DNA of 64,000 nucleotides from Candidatus Cloacimonadota bacterium (GCA_030445745.1 JASUTE010000004.1:62001-126000); one strand, 5' to 3'; positions 1-12,297 are shown, counted from the first letter of the stretch. A program made the numbers and translations. Notes: generated by a model from the sequence alone, not told the origin.

Positions 1-1
1 A

Positions 2-1480
2 AGAATTATCAACGAGCCAACAGCAGCAGCTTTAGCCTATGGGTTGAATAACAAAAAAGAGGAAAAAGTTGCAGTATACGATCTAGGTGGTGGTACTTTT
101 GATATCTCTATTTTGGAAGTAGCTGAAGGTGTTGTAGAGGTACTTTCTACCAATGGCGATACCCACTTGGGTGGAGATGATTTTGACCAAAAAATAATGG
201 ACTGGCTTATCAAAAAATTCAAAGATGATGAAGGAATTGACCTTTCCGGCGATAAAATGGCAATGCAGCGTATTCGTGAAGCTGCTGAAAAAGCTAAAAT
301 AGAACTTTCTGGAACTCAAACCACAAATATTAATCTGCCTTTCATAACTGCAGATGCTTCTGGCCCCAAACACCTGAGTTACGATCTGAGTAAATCTGAA
401 TTTAACAGAATGACAAGTGATCTAATAGATCGTTCAATTGAACCCTGTAAAATGGCTTTGAAAGATGCTAAATTGAATGTTGGTGACATTGACGAGATCA
501 TTTTAGTGGGTGGAAGTACCAGAATACCCGCTGTTAAGGAAGCTGTGGAAAAATTCTTTGGTAAAAAACCAAATCAAAGTGTGAATCCAGACGAAGTAGT
601 AGCAGTAGGAGCTGCTATTCAAGGTGGAATTCTTTCCGGAGATGAAAATCTGAATGATATTCTGCTTTTGGATGTAACTCCTCTCTCTTTGGGTATAGAA
701 ACCTTAGGTGGAGTTATGACAACTCTAATCGAGAGAAATACAACTATCCCAACCAAGAAGAGCCAAGTATTCTCGACAGCTGCCGATAACCAGCCTACAG
801 TTTCTATACATGTACTACAAGGAGAGCGTCCTATGGCTCAGGACAATAGAACTCTGGGACGCTTTGATCTAACCGGAATTCCACCAGCTCCACGCGGAGT
901 ACCTCAAATCGAGGTTACCTTCGATATCGATGCTAATGGTATCTTGCATGTTTCTGCAAAAGACAAGGGTACCGGCAAAGAACAGTCTATCAAAATAGAA
1001 AGAACCGGTTCTTTGAGTGAAGAAGAGATCGAAAAAATGGTAAAAGATGCCGAAGCACATTCCGAAGAAGATAAGAAAAAGCAGGAAATAGTAACTGCAA
1101 AAAATGAACTAGATAACCTGATCTTCTCAACCGAAAAGAGCTTGAAAGAACATGGCGATAAGCTTTCCGATGAGGAGAGAAAACAGGTGGAAGATGCTAT
1201 CAAAGAGGCTAAAGAAAAATACGAAAAAGGCAATAGCAAACAGGAATATGAAACTGCTAAAGAAGAACTGGCAAAAAAAGCTCAAAAGATCGGTGAAATA
1301 ATGTACGCTGAAATGCAAAAAGAACAACAACAGCAGGGCGCAGCAGGTGGCGGTGCTCAGAACATGAACCAAGCTGATTTCGATTCTAGCAAAATGAACC
1401 AAGAAAAGGAAGATAAATCGGAAAAAGATGAAGGACCGGTTGATGCCGACTTCGAAGTAGTTGATGACGACGAGAAATAA
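2..1480 (+). CDS. dnaK: Molecular chaperone DnaK (Hsp70), 5' truncated by window edge
   Basis: The reading frame is open from base 2, beginning [14 protein letters not shown], a core Hsp70 ATPase motif, so the N-terminal ~150 residues lie outside the window. About 492 residues remain. The phosphate-binding strand DLGGGTFD and the adenosine motif [10 protein letters not shown] are visible, followed by the linker and substrate-binding domain ([17 protein letters not shown]) and a helical lid. The tail ends in [11 protein letters not shown], resembling the acidic bacterial DnaK C-terminus. It folds proteins with ATP, DnaJ and GrpE. dnaJ follows 68 bp downstream after a hairpin. An apparent TTG start at base 44 is internal to the gene. 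Confidence 0.97.
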   Translation, partial: RIINEPTAAALAYGLNNKKEEKVAVYDLGGGTFDISILEVAEGVVEVLSTNGDTHLGGDDFDQKIMDWLIKKFKDDEGIDLSGDKMAMQRIREAAEKAKIELSGTQTTNINLPFITADASGPKHLSYDLSKSEFNRMTSDLIDRSIEPCKMALKDAKLNVGDIDEIILVGGSTRIPAVKEAVEKFFGKKPNQSVNPDEVVAVGAAIQGGILSGDENLNDILLLDVTPLSLGIETLGGVMTTLIERNTTIPTKKSQVFSTAADNQPTVSIHVLQGERPMAQDNRTLGRFDLTGIPPAPRGVPQIEVTFDIDANGILHVSAKDKGTGKEQSIKIERTGSLSEEEIEKMVKDAEAHSEEDKKKQEIVTAKNELDNLIFSTEKSLKEHGDKLSDEERKQVEDAIKEAKEKYEKGNSKQEYETAKEELAKKAQKIGEIMYAEMQKEQQQQGAAGGGAQNMNQADFDSSKMNQEKEDKSEKDEGPVDADFEVVDDDEK

Positions 1481-1490
1481 ATAAAAAATA

Positions 1491-1522
1491 CTTGCGGAGA
1501 TTTCCCTCTCCGCAAGTTTATC
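1491..1522 (+). terminator. Hairpin between dnaK and dnaJ
   Basis: A perfect 10-bp inverted repeat, CTTGCGGAGA (1491-1500) with TCTCCGCAAG (1507-1516), has a 6-nt loop and is followed by TTTATCTT. The short U run suggests a partial terminator or a processing hairpin that would give dnaK more transcript than dnaJ. Confidence 0.7.
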
Positions 1523-1548
1523 TTAAATCTTCTTAAAGGAATTTCAAT

Positions 1549-2706
1549 ATGGCAAAACGTGATTATTATGAAGTACTCGGAGTTGACAAAAATGCTTCTG
1601 CGAGTGATATAAAAAGAGCATATCGCAAATTGGCGATGAAATATCATCCTGATAAAAATAAAGATGACAAAGAAGCTGAAAATAAATTCAAAGAGGCTTC
1701 CGAAGCTTATGAAGTACTTAGTGATCCGCAAAAACGTCAGAAATATGATCAGTATGGGCATGCGGGTGTAGAAGGCTCATTTAGCAATGGTGGCTTTAGC
1801 TGGGATGATTTTACCCATGCCAGTGATTTTTCCGATATTTTCGGAGAAGGTGGCTTGGGTAGTATCTTTGAAAGTTTCTTCGGTGGATTTGGCGGCAGTG
1901 GAAGACGTTCTGCCAGACAAAACAACCGTGGTGAGGATTTGCAAATATCGCTTTCCCTAACTTTGGAAGAAATTGCCAAAGGAGTAGAGAAAAAGATAAA
2001 AATAAATGTGATGGAAACTTGCGAAAAGTGCAATGGTACTGGTTCGGAAGATGGGAAAGTACGAACTTGTCCACAATGTCATGGTACCGGACGTGTAAGA
2101 CAAACCACTCGTTCCTTGTTCGGGCATATGCAAACTGTAGCAACCTGTCCTTCCTGTAACGGAGAGGGTAAGATTATAAGAAATCGCTGTCCTGTGTGTC
2201 ATGGAGAAGGCCGTGTTAATAAACCCAAAACGGTAACTGTTAAAATTCCAGCAGGAGTAAGCGAAGGCCAATATGTGCGATTGCGCGGAGAAGGTAATGT
2301 AGGTAAGCGTAGTGGCAGCCGGGGCGATATTTTGGTACTGGTAAAAGAGAAAGAGCATAAGCTTTTCGAACGCCAGGATGCAAATTTATTACTGGAATTT
2401 CCAATTAGTTTTTCTCAGGCAGCTTTAGGCGATGAGGTTAAGGTACCCACTCTCTCTGGTAAGGTAAAAATGAAAATTCCAGCGGGAACTCAATCGGGGA
2501 AAGTTTTCCGATTGAGAGGACAAGGTTTGCCACATGTAAACAGTTCGTATCGAGGTGATTTGTATATAAAAGTTGTAGTGGTTACTCCACGTAAATTAAG
2601 ATCGGAAGAGAAAGAATTATTCGAAAAGTTGAGCAAATATGATTCGGAAAAACGTTTGCATCCTGGGAAAAACCTTTTCAGTAAATTAAAAGATATTTTC
2701 GCATAA
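1549..2706 (+). CDS. dnaJ: Co-chaperone DnaJ (Hsp40)
   Basis: 385 residues, full length for class I DnaJ. The J domain (1-70) carries the HPD motif at 33-35, which stimulates DnaK ATPase activity. A Gly/Phe-rich linker follows, then four CxxCxGxG zinc-binding repeats ([32 protein letters not shown]) from about residue 158 to 225, then the C-terminal peptide-binding domains. AAGGA precedes the ATG. It is the partner of the dnaK gene immediately upstream. Confidence 0.98.
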   Translation: MAKRDYYEVLGVDKNASASDIKRAYRKLAMKYHPDKNKDDKEAENKFKEASEAYEVLSDPQKRQKYDQYGHAGVEGSFSNGGFSWDDFTHASDFSDIFGEGGLGSIFESFFGGFGGSGRRSARQNNRGEDLQISLSLTLEEIAKGVEKKIKINVMETCEKCNGTGSEDGKVRTCPQCHGTGRVRQTTRSLFGHMQTVATCPSCNGEGKIIRNRCPVCHGEGRVNKPKTVTVKIPAGVSEGQYVRLRGEGNVGKRSGSRGDILVLVKEKEHKLFERQDANLLLEFPISFSQAALGDEVKVPTLSGKVKMKIPAGTQSGKVFRLRGQGLPHVNSSYRGDLYIKVVVVTPRKLRSEEKELFEKLSKYDSEKRLHPGKNLFSKLKDIFA

Positions 2707-2711
2707 GTTAG

Positions 2712-2738
2712 AAAGGGGCAAATTTAGCCCCTTTTTTT
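2712..2738 (+). terminator. Rho-independent terminator after dnaJ
   Basis: Stem AAAGGGGC (2712-2719), 7-nt loop, GCCCCTTT (2727-2734), running directly into a T tract. This is a canonical intrinsic terminator closing the dnaK-dnaJ unit. Confidence 0.9.
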
Positions 2739-2753
2739 ATAGGGAGAGATATT

Positions 2754-3491
2754 ATGCCTTGCTATTATATACCTAAATTACCAAACCAAAAAGGGGAATT
2801 CAGTTTTGGCGGCAGTGAGTATCATCATTTAGTAAATGTTAGGCGTATTCAGCCCGGAAATGAAGTGCTGCTTACAAATGGCAAAGGTATAATTGCTACG
2901 TTTATTGTAAAAGAGATAGAATCTAAGCAGGTTATTGGCAGAATAAAAAAAATCAGAGAACTTGCTCCAGCAAAACCAGCGATTGCAGCTAGTTTTTCTC
3001 TTTTAAAAAATAAAAATGATGAGCTAATAGTGGAAAAACTCACTGAACTAGGAATTAGAGAATTTTTCCCTATTACTACTGCACGGACTATTCGTAAAGT
3101 AGGGAAGAATACAACTGAAAAATTCAAAAAAACTGCTATAACAGCCATAAAACAGTGTGATAATGCCTATTTGCCGTATATTCATTCAATAGGTAAATTT
3201 CCACAGGTTCTAAATAAGATAAAAGAAAATGGTTATATTCCCCTGGTTGCCTTGGAACAAGGCCGGCACCTACTGCTGGAAAATATAGTGCAAAGGCATC
3301 CAGAGCAAAATTACTGCCTTGTTTTCGGGCCCGAAGGTGGATTTAGCCCTGCAGAAATAGAAATTTTGCAAAATTGGAATATCCAATTATTTTCTTTAGG
3401 AAATCATATATTACGAGCAGAAACAGCTGCAATAACTGCTGCTGCACAAATTTTAAATTTTTATTTAAAACAAAATCCAGAGTACTATTAG
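2754..3491 (+). CDS. rsmE: 16S rRNA (uracil1498-N3)-methyltransferase RsmE
   Basis: 245 residues, normal for RsmE, which methylates U1498 of 16S rRNA using S-adenosylmethionine. The N-terminal PUA-like RNA-binding part carries HHLVNVRRIQPG. The C-terminal SPOUT fold shows the trefoil-knot signature FGPEGGFS near residue 193 and LGNHILRAETAAI near the end. The AGGGAGAG ribosome site lies before the ATG. It is first in a compact run with the small gene at 3507 and the nucleotidyltransferase at 3716. Confidence 0.95.
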   Translation: MPCYYIPKLPNQKGEFSFGGSEYHHLVNVRRIQPGNEVLLTNGKGIIATFIVKEIESKQVIGRIKKIRELAPAKPAIAASFSLLKNKNDELIVEKLTELGIREFFPITTARTIRKVGKNTTEKFKKTAITAIKQCDNAYLPYIHSIGKFPQVLNKIKENGYIPLVALEQGRHLLLENIVQRHPEQNYCLVFGPEGGFSPAEIEILQNWNIQLFSLGNHILRAETAAITAAAQILNFYLKQNPEYY

Positions 3492-3506
3492 CAAAGGGGG
3501 AAATTG

Positions 3507-3719
3507 ATGAACGAAAAAAGAAAAGTTAATTTCACTTTTGGTATAACTGATGAACTGAAAAAGTATTTTATGATTGGCACTGATCATGGGAATTTGGCTA
3601 TTTTGGATGGTGGCAATTTAAAGTTGTTGCTTAAAAAGGGTGTGAGTACCGAGAAAGCCAAGGAAATACGCGATCTACTAAATTATTATATCGAAGATAT
3701 TTCATACGAAAAAGAATGA
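3507..3719 (+). CDS. Small conserved-looking protein, unknown function
   Basis: 70 residues, not recognised. I chose ATG 3507 over the TTG at 3504 because AAGGGGG ends at 3500, giving a 6-nt spacing. It appears soluble, with an N-terminal beta-like half and a charged helical C-terminal half (EKAKEIRDLLNYYIEDI). It sits 15 bp after rsmE. Its stop overlaps the start of the next gene (ATGA), which supports real translation and coupling to the nucleotidyltransferase. Confidence 0.7.
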   Translation: MNEKRKVNFTFGITDELKKYFMIGTDHGNLAILDGGNLKLLLKKGVSTEKAKEIRDLLNYYIEDISYEKE

Positions 3720-5065
3720 ACTTGGTTTTAAAAAAAATTAGAAATTTAACTCGAGATACCAAGTTCGAAGGTAGAATTTATGTGGTAGGAGGTTTTGTAC
3801 GCGACCTTATTCTGAAACGAAATTCCTACGATATTGATATTTTAGTAAATTTACCTGAAGGTGGTATAAAACTGGCTAATTTTTTATATGAAAAAAAAAT
3901 GGTAACTCGACCGGTGCTATTTCCTAAATATGGAACCGCTCAGGTGCAATGTTTTGGCTATCAATTGGAATTTGTGATGTGCCGCCAGGAAAATTACCGG
4001 AAGGGCTCACGCAAACCAAAAGTAGCTTCAGCTTCATTGCAGGCTGATATAAGGCGGCGCGATTTTACAATTAACACCCTGTTGCTGGATATTAAAACTG
4101 GCCAAATTTTAGATTTAACTGGACAGGCAAAAGCAGATTTAGAAGCAAAGAAGATACGTGCTGCTAACCAACCAGCTGAGATTTTTAGAGAAGATCCATT
4201 GCGCTTGTTGCGTGCTATTCGTTTCGCTGTTCAACTGAATTTCGCTATTGAAGAGAATACTTATGATGCTATTTGCCAGCAGGCTAAGCAATTAAAAAAC
4301 ATTTCCTGGGAAAGAAAACGTGATGAAATTTCCAAAATTGTTCTTTCTGCTCAATCAGCTCGTGGTTTACAAATGTTGTACGCAACTAATTTGTTAAAGT
4401 TTGTTATTTCCGAGCTGCTTCCTACAGTTAATTGTGCCCAAAACATCTTTCACTATCAGGATGTATGGCAGCATACTTTACAAGTTTTGAAAAATACAAA
4501 ACCAATAGCTCAACTGCGCTGGGCAGCTTTGTTGCATGATATTGGCAAACCGGTGGTAAAGAGTAAAGAAAATGGTGAGATTCACTTCTACAATCACGAA
4601 GAGAAAAGTGCTGAAATAGCTGCGAATATATTGCGAAGGTTGAAATTTTCCAAAAAATTTATAAAGGAAGTTGTTTTTTTGATAAAAAATCACTTGCGAA
4701 CTCAGAATTATGGTGATGAAAGCGAAGTGGTTAGCGATAAAAAAATCAGAAAGTTAGTTCACGAAAGTGGCGAACTTCTGGACAATCTACTGCAGCTTAT
4801 TCATGCAGATAATTTGGCAAAAAAAGAACCTAAGCCGAACCAGATTCCCAACCTGCAGAAACGCATTGAAAAACTACAATTCCCTGTGGAGAACAAACCA
4901 CCGGTCGATGGTCAGGACATCATGACTGCATTTGAACTAAAATCTGGCAAAAAAGTTGGAGAATTATTGGGGCTGGCTAAAAAAATTTGGTTGGAACATC
5001 CAAACTGGCAAAAAGCGCAGATTTTAGCAGAAATAAAAAAAAGGTGCGATAGTAGCGGTACCTAA
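3716..5065 (+). CDS. cca: CCA-adding / poly(A) polymerase family nucleotidyltransferase with HD domain
   Basis: 449 residues. The class II nucleotidyltransferase head has VVGGFVRD near residue 25 and the metal-binding DIDILV just after. RRRDFTINTL and REDPLRLLRAIRF follow, as in CCA/PcnB enzymes. An HD phosphohydrolase-like domain lies near 250-350 (HTLQVL, LLHDIGKP). It most likely adds or repairs the tRNA 3' CCA end. Poly(A) polymerase activity cannot be excluded from sequence alone. Translation is probably coupled to the 70-residue ORF it overlaps by 4 bp. Confidence 0.9.
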   Translation: MNLVLKKIRNLTRDTKFEGRIYVVGGFVRDLILKRNSYDIDILVNLPEGGIKLANFLYEKKMVTRPVLFPKYGTAQVQCFGYQLEFVMCRQENYRKGSRKPKVASASLQADIRRRDFTINTLLLDIKTGQILDLTGQAKADLEAKKIRAANQPAEIFREDPLRLLRAIRFAVQLNFAIEENTYDAICQQAKQLKNISWERKRDEISKIVLSAQSARGLQMLYATNLLKFVISELLPTVNCAQNIFHYQDVWQHTLQVLKNTKPIAQLRWAALLHDIGKPVVKSKENGEIHFYNHEEKSAEIAANILRRLKFSKKFIKEVVFLIKNHLRTQNYGDESEVVSDKKIRKLVHESGELLDNLLQLIHADNLAKKEPKPNQIPNLQKRIEKLQFPVENKPPVDGQDIMTAFELKSGKKVGELLGLAKKIWLEHPNWQKAQILAEIKKRCDSSGT

Positions 5066-5366
5066 GGATAAATTTGGGGATATAAATCCTTGTTGATGGG
5101 AGGAATCCATAGAAGATATTTATCTTAAAGTGGAAGTTAGTAACTTTGCTTTTTCAATATTCGATAACATTGCCGTGAGAGTAGAAATGCATTTAATCTG
5201 ACATTCCTATGGAATCAAGAGCGAGGAATAATTCCTCCTGATTAAGATATTCTTCAATTTTCATTGATTCCTGTTTCCATAAATAAAAGCATTTGACCAA
5301 TTCCCAAATAGTCCAAAATTTGATTTTGTAAATTTCGCTGTGAAAATTTTATAAGTTTAAATAAAA
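5066..5366. other. 301-bp gap, possible decayed ORF on the minus strand
   Basis: No supportable gene. On the minus strand a frame of about 44 codons is open without a start, containing WELVKCFYLWKQESMKIEEY and ending GMSD before a stop. It includes a 23-residue ATG ORF preceded by CAGGAA, and may be a gene relic. A short perfect palindrome, GAGGAAT-A-ATTCCTC, occupies 5223-5237. No tRNA, terminator or clear promoter was seen. Confidence 0.35.
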
Positions 5367-6248
5367 TTGGGAGAAGTCCTGGAACAGAAACAAGAAAAAA
5401 CTAAAGCTGTACTATTGATGTTGCTTTCGGCACTGTCTTTTGCTTTTATGGCGGCGCTGGTAAAATTACTGCAAGATATCCCAGTATTCGAGAAGGTATT
5501 TTTTAGGAACTTTGTAGCATTATTCATTGCTCTGAGTTGGGTTCTTAAAAAGAAATTACCTATTTTGGGGGAAAAACAGCATCAGAAATATCTGTTGGCG
5601 CGCTCTTTATTAGGTGCTACAGGTATGGTGCTCTATTTTTATGCTATCACCAATCTGCTGCTGGCAGATTCCGCCATGTTGAATAAACTTTCCCCATTTT
5701 TCGTAACAATTTTTGCTGTTATTTTTTTAAAAGAAAAAATAACCCAAATTCGTATAATAACATTAGCAGTAGCTTTTGCGGCTGCATTAATTATAATAAA
5801 ACCCAGATTTGACCTTAGTATTTTACCGGCATTGGCCGGTTTGGGCTCGGCTGTTTTTGCTGGCGCTGCCTACACCATGGTTCGCTATCTTAGAGATAAG
5901 GAAGCTCCGGCAACCATTGTTTTCTATTTTGCTGCAGTATCTACGCTAATAATGCTGCCTTTAATGTTGATGAATTTTAAAATGCCTAATTTAACCCAGA
6001 TAGTTTTCCTAATTGGAACAGGTTTATTTGCAGCGATCGGGCAATTTTCGCTTACTTATTCCTACAAATATGCTCCAGCTTCCGAGGTGGCTATCTATAA
6101 CTATGCCAATATACTATTTTCGGCGATAATTGGCTATGTTCTTTGGTATGAAGTTTCCGATATACTTAGCATTATTGGCGGGTTTTTAATTATTTCGATG
6201 TCTGTTCTGAATTTTTGGGAAACGAATATAAAAAAAAGAGTTGATTAG
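5367..6248 (+). CDS. DMT-superfamily (EamA) membrane transporter
   Basis: 293 residues with about ten hydrophobic helices in two EamA-type halves. The first half begins LLMLLSALSFAFMAALVKLL, and the second has GLGSAVFAGAAYTMVRYL and ends with a basic tail. This fits an inner-membrane metabolite exporter or importer of the drug/metabolite family. The substrate is not predictable. The start is uncertain. TTG 5367 lacks a good ribosome site, and the first ATG (5418) would cut into helix 1. It is 48 bp before obgE. Confidence 0.85.
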   Translation: MGEVLEQKQEKTKAVLLMLLSALSFAFMAALVKLLQDIPVFEKVFFRNFVALFIALSWVLKKKLPILGEKQHQKYLLARSLLGATGMVLYFYAITNLLLADSAMLNKLSPFFVTIFAVIFLKEKITQIRIITLAVAFAAALIIIKPRFDLSILPALAGLGSAVFAGAAYTMVRYLRDKEAPATIVFYFAAVSTLIMLPLMLMNFKMPNLTQIVFLIGTGLFAAIGQFSLTYSYKYAPASEVAIYNYANILFSAIIGYVLWYEVSDILSIIGGFLIISMSVLNFWETNIKKRVD

Positions 6249-6284
6249 TTCAGCAGAAAGATTAATTTTGTATAAAATATTTGA

Positions 6285-8400
<2,116 letters not shown>

Positions 8401-8410
8401 GAGATTTTTT

Positions 8411-9085
8411 ATGAAGAGAGAAACGAAAATAACCCATGATTTTTTGAAACATCCCGCTGGTTCAGTACTAATAGAAACAGGTGAAACCAAGGTGATATGT
8501 ACGGTAAGCGTGCAGGAAGGTGTGCCACCATTTTTAAATGGCGAGCAAGAAGGCTGGCTAACTGCTGAATACAACATGCTGCCAGGTGCAACAGACCAGC
8601 GGTTTAGAAGAGAGAGAAGAGAAATTTCCGGGCGCACAGCCGAGATCCAGCGCCTTATTGGCCGCAGCCTACGGGCAGTGGTAGATCGCAGCTTATTCCC
8701 TGGTTACACAATAATTGCGGATTGTGATGTATTGCAAGCCGATGGTGGAACTAGAACAGCTTCTGTAACAGGTGCCTGCGCAGCCTTGAACGATGCTTTC
8801 CAAAAAATGCTGGCAGCAGAAAAGATAGAACAAAATCCGCTGAAAGAATGGGTAGCTGCCATAAGTGTGGGAATAGTTAACGGTAAGCCGGTTTTAGACC
8901 TTTGCTACCAGGAAGATTCCCAGGCAGATGTGGATATGAACGTGGTAATGACCGAAAGTGGCAAATTTATCGAGATCCAAGGAACAGCCGAAAACGCTGT
9001 TTTCGATAAACAGCAATTGGATGAAATGCTGGAATTGGCCGCAGAGGGAATACAGCAGCTAATAGCTGTGCAAAAAAGCTGTTGA
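8411..9085 (+). CDS. rph: Ribonuclease PH (N-terminally short)
   Basis: 224 residues against about 238 in typical RNase PH, the phosphorolytic 3' exoribonuclease that trims tRNA precursors. The core is intact ([67 protein letters not shown]). The usual N-terminal xDGRxxDQLRP segment is absent. The dprA stop lies only 10 bp upstream, so no earlier start is possible in this frame. The ATG has a GGAG site. A polar lead into lepB follows. Confidence 0.93.
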   Translation: MKRETKITHDFLKHPAGSVLIETGETKVICTVSVQEGVPPFLNGEQEGWLTAEYNMLPGATDQRFRRERREISGRTAEIQRLIGRSLRAVVDRSLFPGYTIIADCDVLQADGGTRTASVTGACAALNDAFQKMLAAEKIEQNPLKEWVAAISVGIVNGKPVLDLCYQEDSQADVDMNVVMTESGKFIEIQGTAENAVFDKQQLDEMLELAAEGIQQLIAVQKSC

Positions 9086-9133
9086 CAGCATTGCCATAAA
9101 CTATGTGTAGGTAAGCAGCGAGGTAGAAAAAAC

Positions 9134-9952
9134 ATGTTTGGTAAAAAGAAAAACAAAAAAGTTAAAAGAAAAAAGAATACTTTACAAGGCTGGTTGGAAG
9201 CACTTTTGTTTGCCTTGGTAGTGGTGATGCCGATAAAGAATTATACTTTTCAGAATTTTAAAATTCCTTCTTCTTCCATGGAAAAAACTCTGTTGATAGG
9301 TGACTATCTGATAGCGAACAAATGGAAATATTTCGTTGCCGATCCTGAAAGGGGAGACATTGTTACTTTCAAAAATCCGGCTGACCCCACCTATGCTCAA
9401 CCACCAGAAAAATATGCCCAGTTGATAGGTCCGGTATTTTGGGATAAACAAGAGTGGGGATTAAAATGGCAGGAAAAAAAGAACGTGGTAAAACGTGTGA
9501 TTGGAATGCCGGGAGATACTTTAGAGATTAAAAACAAATATGTTTATATAAATGGTAAAAAGTTGGAAGAAGATTATGCCCAGTACTTGGATAGATCAGG
9601 CTTTTTTGGAAGGGAAGAGATAGTTTGGGATTATGATCTGCGTAAATTCCAAGGCAGCGATGTAAATTTTGGTCAGCATCAGGGTGTGATGGGCAATCGT
9701 GATAATTTTGGACCGGTAGTGGTGCCTGCTGGAGCCTATTTTGTGATGGGAGATAATCGTGATCTGAGCCTGGACAGCCGTTATTGGGGCTTTTTGAATC
9801 GCGAGTTCATCACCGGTTCACCTTCACTTATTGTATTTTCACAAGGAGAAAAACCGGTAAACAGTATGCGCGAATATTTGATAAAAGAGCGAAATAACCT
9901 GCACAAAGAGAGCTCCATTCGCTGGGGAAGGACTTTTAAGCTAATCCACTAA
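9134..9952 (+). CDS. lepB: Signal peptidase I
   Basis: 272 residues. A basic N-terminus precedes one membrane helix (LEALLFALVVVMPI). Then comes the catalytic serine motif IPSSSMEKTL (Ser48), box C RGDIVTFKNP, the catalytic lysine motif KRVIGMPGD near 120, and GDNRDLSLDSRYWG. It cleaves Sec signal peptides in the periplasm, relevant to the many exported proteins in this window. The stop shares bases with the following hemW start. Confidence 0.97.
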   Translation: MFGKKKNKKVKRKKNTLQGWLEALLFALVVVMPIKNYTFQNFKIPSSSMEKTLLIGDYLIANKWKYFVADPERGDIVTFKNPADPTYAQPPEKYAQLIGPVFWDKQEWGLKWQEKKNVVKRVIGMPGDTLEIKNKYVYINGKKLEEDYAQYLDRSGFFGREEIVWDYDLRKFQGSDVNFGQHQGVMGNRDNFGPVVVPAGAYFVMGDNRDLSLDSRYWGFLNREFITGSPSLIVFSQGEKPVNSMREYLIKERNNLHKESSIRWGRTFKLIH

Positions 9953-11040
9953 TGATAGAACACATCTATATTCACGTTCCTTTTTGCCTGCAAAAATGTT
10001 CCTATTGTTCTTTTTATTCGGAAATATTTCATACAGCAAGTAAAGATAAATATTTAAATCTTTTAAAAAAAGAAGCGCAACTTTTTTTGGAAAAATATGC
10101 GATAGATGCCAAAACTATCTATTTTGGCGGTGGAACTCCTTCACTATTACAGCCAGAAGAGCTACAGAGTATAATTGATCTTTTTCCTGGCAAAAAAACA
10201 GAAATTACCTTGGAAGTTAATCCGGCCAGTGTGGATAGAAAATATATTTCCCAACTGGCACAAACACAGGTAAATCGTATTAGTTTGGGTGCACAGTCTT
10301 TTTTGGATAAAGAACTAAAACTTTTGGGACGACTACACGATTCTGCTGATATTTACCAAATATACGAGGAGTTCAGAAAGGCAGAATTTAGTAATATATC
10401 TTTGGATCTTATCTATGGTCTGCCCAACCAGCGGTTGGTAGAGTTAAAACATTCATTGCAAGAGTTAAAAGTTTTGCAGCCTGAGCATGTTTCGCTTTAT
10501 TGCCTTAGTTTGGAAGAAGATGTTCCTCTGCATGAAGCACGAAATGAGATTCCAACAGATGCAACTGTGGCTAATTTTTACCATAAGATAAGAGAATTTT
10601 TGCAAAATTGTGGTTACCAACACTATGAAATTTCCAACTTTTGCCAACCGGGTAGATTTTCCCAGCATAATAGCTGTTATTGGCAAGATAAACACTATAT
10701 TGGCGTGGGTCCTGCTGCTGCCGGTTATGTGGGAAAGTTTCGCTATCGGAATGCAGCAGACTTGCAAGCATATAGCCAGCAAATTGAAGCTGAAATAATT
10801 GAAGAAAACAAAGAATATATCGACGAACAGAGGCATAAACAGGAATATATAATGTTGGCACTTCGCACAGAATCGGGAATAGACTTACAAAACTATTTTC
10901 AGAAATTTGCGGTTGATTTTGAACAAGAATACTTTAATATTTTAAATAAATATGAGAAATATTTCAATTTTAGTGATAACAAGATAAGTTTAAAATCGGA
11001 ATACTATTTTGTTTCCAACCAAATTTTGGCAGAATTTTAA
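9952..11040 (+). CDS. hemW: Radical SAM HemW-type protein
   Basis: 362 residues. A radical-SAM cluster motif C12-LQK-C16-SY-C19 is in the HemW/HemN form (CxxxCxYC). It is followed by IYFGGGTPSLL and EVNPASVD, and the family signature YEISNF. The C-terminal HemN-type domain is present. HemW is a haem chaperone, and older annotation calls it coproporphyrinogen III oxidase. The family's extra N-terminal cysteine of true HemN is not seen. The start overlaps lepB by one base. Confidence 0.92.
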   Translation: MIEHIYIHVPFCLQKCSYCSFYSEIFHTASKDKYLNLLKKEAQLFLEKYAIDAKTIYFGGGTPSLLQPEELQSIIDLFPGKKTEITLEVNPASVDRKYISQLAQTQVNRISLGAQSFLDKELKLLGRLHDSADIYQIYEEFRKAEFSNISLDLIYGLPNQRLVELKHSLQELKVLQPEHVSLYCLSLEEDVPLHEARNEIPTDATVANFYHKIREFLQNCGYQHYEISNFCQPGRFSQHNSCYWQDKHYIGVGPAAAGYVGKFRYRNAADLQAYSQQIEAEIIEENKEYIDEQRHKQEYIMLALRTESGIDLQNYFQKFAVDFEQEYFNILNKYEKYFNFSDNKISLKSEYYFVSNQILAEF

Positions 11041-11049
11041 GAGGTTTTT

Positions 11050-12297
11050 ATGAAGAAAATTATTTTAATAGTGATAATCTTATTTAGCATGACCCTGCCA
11101 GCAGAGATTTTAATTCCTATGGATAGCTCACAGGCGAATCATCTGAAAGCTTATGGAGTTGCTTTTGAGGGTCTGAAACAGAAATTAGTAATAAAATGGC
11201 TGTTGAACTACCGCGGTGGTTCCTATCTTGTTCCCAATTCCACAGAAATAGAAAATTTGTGTAAACTGCGTGGAGTTAGCTACGAATTAATTGGTAGTGC
11301 CGAAGTTGCCCAGATTATGACTACTATACAAAATTCAAATATGGATGCAGTGGTTTTAGAAAAAGAGCCCAAAATTGCGGTGTATGTACCACCAAATGCA
11401 CAGCCGTGGGACGATGCGGTTACCCTGGTTCTTACCTATGCTCAAATTGATTACGATACTCTGTGGGACAGTGGTGTTTTGGCAGGTAAGTTGGAACAAT
11501 ACGACTGGCTGCATTTGCATCACGAGGATTTTACTGGGCAGTATGGCAAATTCTATGCCAGTTATCGTAATGCTGCTTGGTATAGGAATGATGTGAAAAC
11601 AAATGAACAGTTAGCTGCAGAGTTAGGTTTTTCCAAAGTATGGCAGTTGAAGCATGCAGTAGCCGAAAAGATTCGCGAATATGTGAAAAATGGCGGTTTT
11701 ATGTTTGCCATGTGCGCTGCCACCGATACTTTCGATATTGCTTTAGCTGCCGGAGATGTAGATATTTGCGATACTGTTTTTGATGGGGATCCACCCGATC
11801 CACAAGCGCAACAGAAGCTGAATTATCAGCGCTGTTTTGCTTTCACCGATTTCAATTTAATCACGAATCCGTATGAATATGAATTTTCCGATATTGACGC
11901 CAGTGATTATGCCAAAATCCGCGGACCAGAGGAGGATTATTTTACTCTGTTCGATTTCTCTGCCAAATACGACCCTGTTCCCACCATGCTAACTCAATGC
12001 CATACAAATGTGGTGAACGGATTTTTGGGTCAAACAACTTCTTTTCATAAAGATAAAGTGAAAAAGAATGTGATAATTTTGGGAGAATCACCACAAGTAG
12101 AGGAAGTTAAATATTTACACGGCAATTTTGGCAAAGGTACTTTTACCTTTTATGGTGGTCACGATCCGGAAGATTACCAGCATAGGATTGGTGACCCTGA
12201 AACAGTGCTGGATTTGCATAAAAACTCACCAGGCTATCGCTTAATTTTGAATAATATTTTATTTCCTGCTGCAGAGAAGAAAAAATTGAAAACATAA
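11050..12297 (+). CDS. Secreted protein of unknown function
   Basis: 415 residues with a signal peptide (KKIILIVIILFSMTLPAE). The mature part shows no catalytic motif I can name with confidence. Segments such as IAVYVPPNAQPWDDAV, WLHLHHEDFTGQYG, GGFMFAMCAATDTFDIAL and GTFTFYGGHDPEDY suggest an alpha/beta, class-I-amidotransferase-like (ThuA-like) fold. I recall similar proteins carrying the label asparagine synthetase B in automated annotation. No asparagine-synthetase signature is visible, so I do not use that name. GAGGTTTTT precedes the ATG, 9 bp after hemW. Confidence 0.75.
   Translation: MKKIILIVIILFSMTLPAEILIPMDSSQANHLKAYGVAFEGLKQKLVIKWLLNYRGGSYLVPNSTEIENLCKLRGVSYELIGSAEVAQIMTTIQNSNMDAVVLEKEPKIAVYVPPNAQPWDDAVTLVLTYAQIDYDTLWDSGVLAGKLEQYDWLHLHHEDFTGQYGKFYASYRNAAWYRNDVKTNEQLAAELGFSKVWQLKHAVAEKIREYVKNGGFMFAMCAATDTFDIALAAGDVDICDTVFDGDPPDPQAQQKLNYQRCFAFTDFNLITNPYEYEFSDIDASDYAKIRGPEEDYFTLFDFSAKYDPVPTMLTQCHTNVVNGFLGQTTSFHKDKVKKNVIILGESPQVEEVKYLHGNFGKGTFTFYGGHDPEDYQHRIGDPETVLDLHKNSPGYRLILNNILFPAAEKKKLKT

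Noticed and set aside
9082-9110. TTGACA at the rph stop as a lepB promoter
   Set aside because: No -10 of acceptable match lies 16-18 bp downstream (GTGTAG at 17 bp). The hexamer overlaps the stop codon and may be chance.
11050-12297. Naming the secreted protein asparagine synthetase B
   Set aside because: It has a signal peptide and no glutamine amidotransferase Cys-N-terminus or synthetase PPi-loop. The label would be a transferred misannotation.
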